A stretch of 64,000 nucleotides of DNA from Georgenia sp. TF02-10 (GTDB lineage Bacteria; Actinomycetota; Actinomycetes; Actinomycetales; Actinomycetaceae). The position numbers and the translations under genes were made by a program. Location: NCBI RefSeq assembly GCF_022759505.1, contig NZ_CP094289.1, positions 2,728,001-2,792,000 of the forward strand, given 5' to 3'. Positions 25,248 to 32,063 of this stretch are shown in pieces (within the stretch, counting starts at the first letter, position 1; every line of letters begins with the position of its first letter). The notes under the pieces are model-generated. The model saw only the letters and a list, made by a program, of their open reading frames with translations. It did no database searches and was not told the DNA's origin.

Positions 25248-25775
25248 TCAGGCGCCAGCCGCCGCCCGGCGGCGGTGCTCGCTGACCTTGTGCCGGTTGA
25301 GGCAGCCGGTCGAGCAGTACTTCTTCCGGCCGGCGGGCGAGGCGTCCGCGAAGGCGTCGGCGCACCGGATCCCGTTGCACAGCCCGAGCCGCTCGGCGCC
25401 CCGGACGTGCACCCAGTCCAGCAGGGTGATGGCCAGCGCGGCACGCAGCGCCGCCTGGTCGTCGGCGACCTCCCAGACCACCGCGCCGTCCGCGCCGAGC
25501 CGAGGCGTGGGCGCGGCGGGCGCGAGCAGCGCGTTGACGGCCGGGGCGACGTCCTCGCCGGCATCCGCCCGGGCGAACACCTCGTAGGCCTCGTCGGCCA
25601 GGACGTGCAGGTCCTCCACGCCGGCACCGGGCACCTCCGCCGCCACCTCCCCGACCACCTCGGGCAGGGGCCGGTAGCCACGCCCCTCGTCGCCGGCAGC
25701 CGACCGGGCGCGGCGGCTGTAGTGGTTGATCAGGTCGAGCGCCTGCTCGACCAACAGGTGCGGCGCTGTCGTCAT
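25248..25775 (-). CDS. CGNR zinc-finger regulator (ABATE-type)
   Basis: A 175-residue protein. The N-terminal helical region LLVEQALDLINHYSRRARSA corresponds to the ABATE stress-sensing domain, and the C-terminal zinc finger is CNGIRCADAF...RKKYCSTGCLNRHKVSEHRRR, in which CLNR replaces the usual CGNR. Such proteins are putative transcription regulators in actinobacteria. ATG 25775. Inverted repeats directly upstream (25783-25852) are likely its operators. Confidence 0.85.
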   Translation of the reverse strand: MTTAPHLLVEQALDLINHYSRRARSAAGDEGRGYRPLPEVVGEVAAEVPGAGVEDLHVLADEAYEVFARADAGEDVAPAVNALLAPAAPTPRLGADGAVVWEVADDQAALRAALAITLLDWVHVRGAERLGLCNGIRCADAFADASPAGRKKYCSTGCLNRHKVSEHRRRAAAGA

Positions 25776-25782
25776 CTCCCCA

Positions 25783-25852
25783 CTGTAACCCTTATTCGCT
25801 TGCCATGCGGTTACAGCCCCTGTAACCTCCATGAGTACTTCAACAGGTTACG
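25783..25852. promoter_or_regulatory. Cluster of CTGTAACC/GGTTACAG operator-like repeats
   Basis: GGTTACAGcccCTGTAACC (25809-25827) is a perfect 8+8 inverted repeat. Another CTGTAACC lies at 25783-25790 and GGTTAC at 25847-25852. All four sit between the CGNR gene start and the divergent small gene at 25908, an ideal place for shared autoregulation. Confidence 0.6.
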
Positions 25853-25907
25853 CAGGACGGGCGGCGGGCGATGGCCCCGCTTCTCGACGACGAGAAGGAG
25901 AAGGACC

Positions 25908-26144
25908 GTGGACCACAACTGGGGATACGGCGCGACGATGCTCGCGTCCCTGCGTCACGCCGAGCTGATCGCCCAGGCCGAGCACTACCGCCGGCTGCAC
26001 GAGCTCGAGCCGGTGCCGCGCCCGCGCCGGTGGCACCCCTGGCGCAGGCTCCGCCGCTCGGTGGCCGCCGCGTTGCGCCCGCGCCCGGCGAGCGCCGCAG
26101 CGTCCTGCCCGGATTCGGCGGTGGCCCCGGGCCGGCTCGCGTAG
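25908..26144 (+). CDS. Small basic hypothetical protein
   Basis: A 78-residue protein: MDHNWGYGATMLASLRHAEL, IAQAEHYRRLHELEPVPRPR, RWHPWRRLRRSVAAAL, then a low-complexity tail. GTG 25908 is preceded by AGAAGGAG at a suitable distance, which supports translation. Gene is divergent from the CGNR regulator and shares its operator region. No family recognised; the Arg/Trp-rich middle could contact membrane or nucleic acid. Confidence 0.55.
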   Translation: MDHNWGYGATMLASLRHAELIAQAEHYRRLHELEPVPRPRRWHPWRRLRRSVAAALRPRPASAAASCPDSAVAPGRLA

Positions 26145-26246
26145 CAGGGGGCGCCGGCCGGGCCGCCGGGCCGCGAACTGGCGGGCCGCCGGGCCGCCGG
26201 GCCGCCAGGCCGCGGCGGGTCACCGAGGTACGGTCGGCGGCGCCGA

Positions 26247-26612
26247 CTAGCGGAGCGGGTCGGCCTGCGGCCCGTCCAGCCAGGTGGTGACGAACCTGTC
26301 GCTGGCGTGGATGTTCGTCGACTCGAACCGACCGGGACCGACGACGGCGAAGCGGTGCGGCGTGTAGGCCGGCACCACGATGACCTGGCCGGCCACGCCG
26401 AGGAGCTCCTCCTCCCCGACCGTGAACCGGGCCTGGCCGGCGTGGATGACGAACGTCTCGGCGTAGGGGTGCTCGTGGAGGAACGGGCCCGCGCCGTCCC
26501 GGTCCGTGCTCACGAAGATGACCGACACGCCGGCGCCGCTGACCCGACCCTCGAGCTGGGTCACGGGCCCCGGCATGGCGTCGGTGCCACGGGCACGGTC
26601 GACGACCAGCAT
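26247..26612 (-). CDS. Cupin-domain protein
   Basis: A 121-residue single cupin. Motif 1 is FLHEHPYAETFVIHAGQARF (H-x-H...E) and motif 2 is GQVIVVPAYTPHRF. Metal-binding H, H, E and H are all present. ATG 26612 is chosen because GGAGGTG lies six bases upstream; the ATG at 26627 would place that sequence inside the gene. It may bind a small ligand or act as a dioxygenase/isomerase; no neighbour clarifies this. Confidence 0.82.
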   Translation of the reverse strand: MLVVDRARGTDAMPGPVTQLEGRVSGAGVSVIFVSTDRDGAGPFLHEHPYAETFVIHAGQARFTVGEEELLGVAGQVIVVPAYTPHRFAVVGPGRFESTNIHASDRFVTTWLDGPQADPLR

Positions 26613-26749
26613 TGGCCCCACCTCCATCCGCCACCATCACACCATCGCGGGCCCGGGCTGCCTACCCCCGCTGCGACCATCCGTCGCTGGGCCCGCTCGT
26701 CGCTGGAACGTTGAAGGGGGCAGGCTGAGGCGTTGGACGTGGTGCCGGT

Positions 26750-27148
26750 TCACCGGTAGCCGCCCGGCGGCCCGCGCAGGGAGTCGGACGCAAATTGCCC
26801 GACGATCCCAAGCACGATCAGCCCGACGGCGGGCCACAGCAGGAGCGGGCCGAGTGCCCCGCGCAGGTCCCACCCGAGCGCAGTGCTCACCAGGGTGATG
26901 ACGACCCACGCGAGGGCCGCGATCGTGCCGGTGACCAGGATCGGCCCCGCGCGCTTCTTCCCGGGGTTCGGGACCAGCGCGTCGGCATACTCCTCGGGCG
27001 TGCCGAGGTCCTGCTCGAGGGCGTCGTCGTCCAGCTGCAGGCTCTCGGTCTCGCGGAGGACGTCCGCGAGGAGCTCCTCGCTGGCCCCGCGGGCGCGGAG
27101 TGCCGTCATGAGCCGTCGTGCGTAGGGGGTCACCTCATCGCCTCTCAT
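26750..27148 (-). CDS. HAAS-type membrane protein (DUF1700-like), PadR partner
   Basis: A 132-residue protein. The cytoplasmic N-terminal three-helix region (VTPYARRLMTALRARGASEE, LLADVLRETESLQLDDD, GTPEEYADAL) matches HAAS signalling domains, which are usually followed by membrane helices and co-encoded with a PadR regulator. Here two helices follow (ILVTGTIAALAWVVITLVST; LLLWPAVGLIVLGIVGQFA). It overlaps the PadR gene by 14 bases. Together they probably form a membrane-responsive regulatory pair. Confidence 0.78.
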   Translation of the reverse strand: MRGDEVTPYARRLMTALRARGASEELLADVLRETESLQLDDDALEQDLGTPEEYADALVPNPGKKRAGPILVTGTIAALAWVVITLVSTALGWDLRGALGPLLLWPAVGLIVLGIVGQFASDSLRGPPGGYR

Positions 27149-27479
27149 CGTCCGCGTGCTGCAAGGACTCCAGGGCCCGGGTCGTCTCGACCCAGGCGCG
27201 CCGGGCGTTCTGGAGCTCAGCCCGCCCGAGCGCGGTCAGGCTGAAGACCTTGCGCGCCGGTCCAGGTGCGGAGGTGTCCCAGGCATGGGAGATCACGCCG
27301 TGGTCTTCCAGTCGCCGGAGCAGGGGGTACAGGGTGCCGCCCTGGATCCGGGGGAAGCCGTGGGAACGCAGGAGCGAGCCGAGCTGGTACCCGTGCCGGC
27401 CCTGGCTGGCCAGCGCCGCAAGGACCGCGTAGGACAGCGCCCCGCGGGTCACCTCCGCCCGCCAGTCAATACCGTCCAT
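27135..27479 (-). CDS. PadR-family transcriptional regulator (short type)
   Basis: A 114-residue PadR with one winged helix: VTRGALSYAVLAALASQGRH, GYQLGSLLRSHGFPRIQGGT, LYPLLRRLEDHGVISHAW, and the wing ending KVFSLTALGRAEL. The short C-terminal helix gives PadR subfamily-2 dimers. Upstream on the minus strand TAGGTAGTCCTACTATCTAG overlaps a TACTAT -10-like box a few bases from the ATG, suggesting a leaderless, autoregulated mRNA. Its partner is the HAAS protein. Confidence 0.9.
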   Translation of the reverse strand: MDGIDWRAEVTRGALSYAVLAALASQGRHGYQLGSLLRSHGFPRIQGGTLYPLLRRLEDHGVISHAWDTSAPGPARKVFSLTALGRAELQNARRAWVETTRALESLQHADDERR

Positions 27480-27615
27480 ACCTAGATAGTAGGACTACCT
27501 ACCTTGCCCAGCCACCGCCTCGCCGACCGGCCGGCCTAGGCCGATGGTCCGGCTCCGGTACCGCCGGTACCTCCTAGTTTGTGAGGTGTCCGACCCCCGA
27601 ACGAGATGAGCCACC

Positions 27616-28389
27616 ATGAGCACCCACGTGATCACCGGCGCCGCGTCAGGCATCGGCCTTGTCACCGCCGACATCCTCACCCGGGGCGGTCATCGCGTGC
27701 TCGGCGTGGACCGCGCCGGGGCGGACATCGACGCCGACCTGTCCACCGCCGCCGGCCGGGACCGGATGATCGCGGAGGTCACCGCCCGTACCGACGGCCG
27801 CATCGACGGGATCATCGCCTGCGCCGGGCTCTCCACACCCACCGTCGACACCGTCCGGGTGAACTACTTCGGCGCGGTCGCGACGCTCGAGGGCCTGCGG
27901 CCGCTGCTCGCCGGCTCCCCCGCCCCGCGCGCCGTCGCCGTCGCGTCGATGGCATCCCTCTACCCGCCCGACGAGAACCTCCTCGCCCTGCTGCTCGACG
28001 GGACCGAGGACGACGCTGTCGCCCGCGCGGCCGAGCTCGCCGCCGACGAGCGGGCCAGCCAGATCTACGGCACCACCAAGCGCGCGCTGGTGCTGTGGCT
28101 GCGCCGCCACGCCGCCGCGCCGGAGTGGGCCGGGGCCGGGATCCCGCTGAACGCCGTCGCCCCCGGGGTCATCGAGACCCCCATGGTCACCGACCTGATC
28201 GCCTCCGCCGAGGCGCGGAAGGCGCTGCTCGAGCAGGTGCCCATGCCCCTCAACGGCATCGCGCCGCCCGAGGCGGTCGGCAACCTGCTGGCCTGGCTCA
28301 CCGGGCCGGAGAACACCCACCTGTGCGGGCAGGTCGTCTTCGTCGACGGCGGCTCGGACGCCGTCCTGCGCGGGGCGAGCACCTGGTGA
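27616..28389 (+). CDS. 3-alpha-hydroxysteroid dehydrogenase-like SDR
   Basis: A 257-residue SDR opening STHVITGAASGIGLVTADIL. It resembles the 3-alpha-HSD/carbonyl reductase of Comamonas along its length: GVDRAGADIDADLSTAAGR, GIIACAGLSTPTVDTVRVNY FGA, a long insertion before the catalytic Tyr-x-x-x-Lys (QIYGTTKRALVLWLRR), NAVAPGVIETPM and QVVFVDGGSDAV. These bind NAD(H) and interconvert 3-alpha-hydroxy- and 3-ketosteroids. It is followed 75 bp later by a KstD-like gene. Substrate is inferred from family and neighbour. Confidence 0.82.
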   Translation: MSTHVITGAASGIGLVTADILTRGGHRVLGVDRAGADIDADLSTAAGRDRMIAEVTARTDGRIDGIIACAGLSTPTVDTVRVNYFGAVATLEGLRPLLAGSPAPRAVAVASMASLYPPDENLLALLLDGTEDDAVARAAELAADERASQIYGTTKRALVLWLRRHAAAPEWAGAGIPLNAVAPGVIETPMVTDLIASAEARKALLEQVPMPLNGIAPPEAVGNLLAWLTGPENTHLCGQVVFVDGGSDAVLRGASTW

Positions 28390-28464
28390 GCAGCTGGCGT
28401 GACGAGCTCGAGCACCTGACGTGAAGAGTCCAAGCAACGGAGCAAGAAGACCAAGGAGCACCTC

Positions 28465-30174
28465 ATGAACGAGAACTGGGACGAGACCTACGACGTGGTC
28501 GTCGTCGGTGGCGGGACGGGCCTGATCGCGGCCCTCACCGCGGCCGAGGCGGGGCTGCGCGCGATCGTCGTCGAGAAGACCGACCACCTCGGCGGGTCCA
28601 CCTCCCTGTCCGGCGGCGGGATGTGGATCCCGGGCAACGCCGTCCTGCGGGAGCAGGGCGTGGCCGACACCCGGGCCCGCGCCGGGGAGTACCTGGACAA
28701 CCTGGTCGCGGACACCGCGCCGCGCGCCCGCCGGGTGAGCTTCCTCGACCACGGCCCGGCCGCCGTCGACGTGCTGCGCCGGTGCACCCCGCTGCGGTTC
28801 ACCCACATGCGCGAGTACGCCGACTACTTCACGGAGGTCGACGGCGGGTCGGCGTTCGGCCGCGCCATCGAGCCGGCACCGTTCGACGTGGCGAGCCTGG
28901 GCGAGCGGGAGGACCTCGTGCGCGGCGGGGCGTTGGCGGCGCCGGTGCCCATGCCGGTGACCTCGCAGGACTACAAGTGGATGAACCTGATGACCCGGGT
29001 GCCGCAGAAGGCGGTCCCGCGGGTCGCCGGCCGCGTCGCGCAGGGCATCGGCGGCAAGGCGCTGCTCCGGCGGAACTACGCCGCGGGGGGGAAGGCGCTG
29101 GCCGCCGGGATGATCGCCGGTGCCATCAACGCCGGCGTCCCGCTCTGGGTGCGCAGCCCGCTGCAGGAGCTCGTGGTCGACGGCGGCCGGGTGGTCGGCG
29201 TCGTCGTCGAGCACGAGGGCCGCGCGGTGCGGATCGCCGCCACCCGCGGCGTCATCCTCTCCGCCGGCGGGTTCGACCACAACCTCGCCATGCGCCGCCG
29301 GTACCAGTCGCCGGTGCTCGAGGAGGGCTGGAGCTTCGGCAGCCCGGGCAACACCGGCGACGTCATCGAGCTCGCCGAGCGCGCCGGGGCGAGGCTGACC
29401 CTGATGGACCAGACCTGGTGGTTCCCGGCCATCCCGCCGGCCGAGCCGGGCGGGGCGCCGGGCGCGCTCCTCGCCGAACGGTCCCTGCCGGGCTCGATGA
29501 TCGTGGACGGCACCGGGCACCGGTTCTTCAACGAGTCGGTGGACTACATGACCGCCGGGCAGATCATGCTCGGCCTGGACGACGGCGAGGCGCCGCACCT
29601 GCCCGCGTGGCTGGTCTTCGATCAGCAGTACCGCAACAGCTACGTCTTCGGCGGCGGGCTCATGCCCGGTCAGCCGCTGCCCAAGGGGTGGTACCGGTCG
29701 GGGCTGGCGCACAAGGCCCGCTCGATCGAGGAGCTCGCCGGCCAGCTCGGCATCCCGGGCCTCGTCGACGGCGCGCGGCGGTTCAACCTGCTGGCCGCGC
29801 AGGGCCACGACGACGACTTCCACCGCGGCCTGAGCTACTACGACCGCTACTACGGCGACCCCACCAACACGCCCAACCCCAACCTGCGGCCGCTGACCAA
29901 GGGCCCGTTCTACGCGGTCCAGGTGGTCCCCGGGGACCTGGGCACCTGCGGCGGGCTGCTCGCCGACGAGTACGCCCGGGTGCTGCACGAGGACGGCTCG
30001 GTGATCGAGGGCCTGTACGCCACCGGCAACACCGCCGGCAACGCGTTCGGGCGCTACTACCCCGGGCCCGGGGCGACCATCGGCCAGGGCATCACCTTCG
30101 GCTACATCGCCGCGATGCACGCCGCGGGTCGGCTCGGGGCCGCCACCCCGGACCTGCAGCTGGCCAGCCGCTGA
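28465..30174 (+). CDS. 3-ketosteroid dehydrogenase-like FAD flavoprotein (KstD type)
   Basis: A 569-residue flavoprotein. The FAD motif VVVVGGGTGLIAALTAAEAG starts at residue 11; GGSTSLSGGGMWIPGN and a C-terminal NAFGRYYPGPGATIGQGITF are KstD/fumarate-reductase family signatures. The tyrosines at 531-532 and glycines of the YPGPG segment correspond to the steroid-binding/catalytic C-terminal region in KstD. It should introduce a ring-A double bond in a 3-ketosteroid. AAGGAG precedes ATG 28465. Together with the upstream SDR it makes a two-step oxidation unit. Confidence 0.88.
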   Translation: MNENWDETYDVVVVGGGTGLIAALTAAEAGLRAIVVEKTDHLGGSTSLSGGGMWIPGNAVLREQGVADTRARAGEYLDNLVADTAPRARRVSFLDHGPAAVDVLRRCTPLRFTHMREYADYFTEVDGGSAFGRAIEPAPFDVASLGEREDLVRGGALAAPVPMPVTSQDYKWMNLMTRVPQKAVPRVAGRVAQGIGGKALLRRNYAAGGKALAAGMIAGAINAGVPLWVRSPLQELVVDGGRVVGVVVEHEGRAVRIAATRGVILSAGGFDHNLAMRRRYQSPVLEEGWSFGSPGNTGDVIELAERAGARLTLMDQTWWFPAIPPAEPGGAPGALLAERSLPGSMIVDGTGHRFFNESVDYMTAGQIMLGLDDGEAPHLPAWLVFDQQYRNSYVFGGGLMPGQPLPKGWYRSGLAHKARSIEELAGQLGIPGLVDGARRFNLLAAQGHDDDFHRGLSYYDRYYGDPTNTPNPNLRPLTKGPFYAVQVVPGDLGTCGGLLADEYARVLHEDGSVIEGLYATGNTAGNAFGRYYPGPGATIGQGITFGYIAAMHAAGRLGAATPDLQLASR

Positions 30175-30198
30175 GCTGAGCCGGGGCTGAACCGGCCC

Positions 30199-30229
30199 GG
30201 GGCCGGGTGGGGAGGACCCGCCCGGCCCC
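30199..30229 (+). terminator. Hairpin terminator after the KstD-like gene
   Basis: GGGGCCGGGTGGG (30199-30211) pairs with CCCGCCCGGCCCC (30217-30229) with one G-T pair, 25 bp after the stop. The remaining 30,230-30,424 has no supported gene. Confidence 0.65.
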
Positions 30230-30424
30230 TGGCCGGTCGTGCGCGCTTCTCGGCAGTCGTCCGGCCATGCCGGACGCCGACCGGCCGAGCCGGGCGCCGT
30301 GTGGCCGGGCCAGCGTCGTACGCCGGGCCAGCGCCGTTCGGCCGGACCGACCATCATCCGGGCTGCCGGCATCGCGTGAGGTGCCGCGCCCAGGGCCGGT
30401 CCGGCGCGGACCGCGCATCTCTTA

Positions 30425-31554
30425 CTAAGGCGGTCGTAAGTAGGTCGACTCCGGCGGCCTTTTCTGCCATAATGGTTCTATGCGCGACAACGACGGCCGG
30501 AAGCTGGACCACGCCACCTTGGAGCAGATGCGGTTCCGCGCGGTGGACGCGGTAGAGGCCGGGGCCCACCCGGAAGATGTCGCGAAGATGCTGGGGATGC
30601 ACGCGAAAACGGTGTACGGGTGGTTGGCCAGAGCGCGTGAGGGTGGCCGGGATGCGTTGAAGGCCAAACCGGTCCCGGGTCGGCCACCAAAGCTGGACGG
30701 AAGCCAGCTGCGCCGGCTTTACACACTGATCGTCGGGACCAACCCGCGCCAGCTCCAGTTCGACTTCGAGCTGTGGACCCGGGCGATGGTGCGTGAGGTG
30801 ATCCGGCGCGAGTTCGGGGTGCACCTGTCGGAGGTGTCCGTGGGCCGGTTGCTCAGGAAGCTCGGCCTGTCGCCCCAGCGCCCGCTGTGGCGGGCCTGGC
30901 AGGCCGACCCCGAGGCGGTGGAGCGGTGGAAGGCGGAGGAGTTCCCCGCGATCCGGGCGGCGGCCAAGGCCGAGGGCGCGACGGTGTACTTCGCGGACGA
31001 GGCCGGCATCCGCTCGGACTACCACGCCGGGACCACCTGGGCCCCGGTCGGGCGCACCCCGGTGGTCAAGGCCACCGGGGCCCGGCACTCCCTGAACATG
31101 ATCTCCGCGCTCACCCCCGCCGGAAAGCTGCGGTTCGCCACCTACACCGGCTCCTTCACCGCCGACCAGTTCATCAGCTTCTGCAAGAAGCTGCTCGCCG
31201 ACACCGGCCGCGACGGCGGCGGCGGGGTGTACCTGGTCGTCGACGGTCACTCCACCCACAAGGCCAAGAAGGTCAAGGAGTTCATCGCCTCCACCGACGG
31301 CCGGCTGAAGGTGTTCATCCTGCCCGCCTACTCACCACAGCTCAACCCCGACGAGTGGGTCTGGAAGAACGTCAAGCACGACCGCGTCGGGCGCACCGCC
31401 CCACGCACCGCCGAGGAGTTCAAGAGCAACGTCATCGCCGCGCTCCACCGCCTCCAGAAACTACCGCACCTGGTACGCGGGTTCTTCGCCGATCCAGATC
31501 TCCGCTACATCACCGCATAACGGACCGGAGTCGACTTACTTACGTTCTCCTTAG
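30425..31554 (+). mobile_element. Complete IS630-family insertion sequence
   Basis: A 1,130-bp element. The left end (30425-30454) starts CTAAGG and reads into CGTAAGTAGGTCGACTCCGG; the right end (31525-31554) is its inverted copy, 26 of 30 bases matching. TA dinucleotides flank both ends (30423-30424, 31555-31556), the target duplication expected for IS630/Tc1-type transposition. It encodes one intact transposase and appears potentially active. It is inserted between the steroid unit and ligD. Confidence 0.92.
30480..31520 (+). CDS. IS630-family transposase
   Basis: A 346-residue DDE transposase. The N-terminal helix-turn-helix (GAHPEDVAKMLGMHAKTVYG, then WLARAREGGRDALKAK) and second winged region are followed by a DDE catalytic domain: D173 in VYFADEAGI, D255 in YLVVDGHSTHKA and E292 in YSPQLNPDEWVW. 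All three acidic residues and the full length are present. It lies inside the 30-bp inverted repeats. Confidence 0.95.
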   Translation: MRDNDGRKLDHATLEQMRFRAVDAVEAGAHPEDVAKMLGMHAKTVYGWLARAREGGRDALKAKPVPGRPPKLDGSQLRRLYTLIVGTNPRQLQFDFELWTRAMVREVIRREFGVHLSEVSVGRLLRKLGLSPQRPLWRAWQADPEAVERWKAEEFPAIRAAAKAEGATVYFADEAGIRSDYHAGTTWAPVGRTPVVKATGARHSLNMISALTPAGKLRFATYTGSFTADQFISFCKKLLADTGRDGGGGVYLVVDGHSTHKAKKVKEFIASTDGRLKVFILPAYSPQLNPDEWVWKNVKHDRVGRTAPRTAEEFKSNVIAALHRLQKLPHLVRGFFADPDLRYITA

Positions 31555-31677
31555 TAGTCGTCGTGGCGTGCTCCAGGTGGCTCCAAGGCGCCACAACGAC
31601 TACGGAGATGCGGGCGGCCCGGCATGGACCGGGGGAATTCTCGTACCCGGCCCACCGCCGCGCCACTTCGACCAAAA

Positions 31678-31733
31678 TCCACTCCGGAGTGGAAAATGTA
31701 CGCTATACGGCTGAGATCCACTCCGGAGTGGAT
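31678..31733. repeat. Two copies of a perfect 16-18-bp palindrome
   Basis: TCCACTCCGGAGTGGA occurs at 31678-31693 and 31717-31732; the second extends to an 18-bp perfect palindrome with flanking A and T. Centres are 39 bp apart, just under four helical turns. The intervening segment contains GCTATAC, a possible -10. The 31,555-32,063 gap contains no gene I can support, so the sites may control a lost gene or be an unknown element. Confidence 0.75.
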
Positions 31734-31904
31734 TTTCGTCACGGATCGGCTCCCGGGTGCCGGTCACGCCCTGCGGACCGCGTGGAATCAGGGCCGGCCT
31801 CGCTTTCACCTCGGTGTCCGGGCATTGGGGCCAGATGGAGCATGAAACTCCCGGACCGATGCCAGCGGGGGAAGCTGTGATTCCTCTCGGATGTGCTCGT
31901 TGGC

Positions 31905-31948
31905 GGTAATCATGCACCGGTGGTAAGCATGCTGGGCGGTAGGCATGC
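31905..31948. repeat. Three iteron-like direct repeats GGTA-x-x-CATGC
   Basis: GGTAATCATGC (31905-31915), GGTAAGCATGC (31922-31932) and GGTAGGCATGC (31938-31948) are direct repeats at 16-17-bp spacing. The flanking DNA is non-coding and lies downstream of ligD. Phased direct repeats like this bind replication initiators or regulators in other systems; nothing here identifies a binding protein. Confidence 0.6.
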
Positions 31949-32063
31949 ACGCCGCTCGTCGGGTTCCTCGTAAGCCCTGCACGCACGCGTCTTGCCGGGA
32001 GACCTGCACTGGCGCCGATATTCAACTCATGCAGCGCACCGAGTCGCCGGCCCGCGCACCCGG

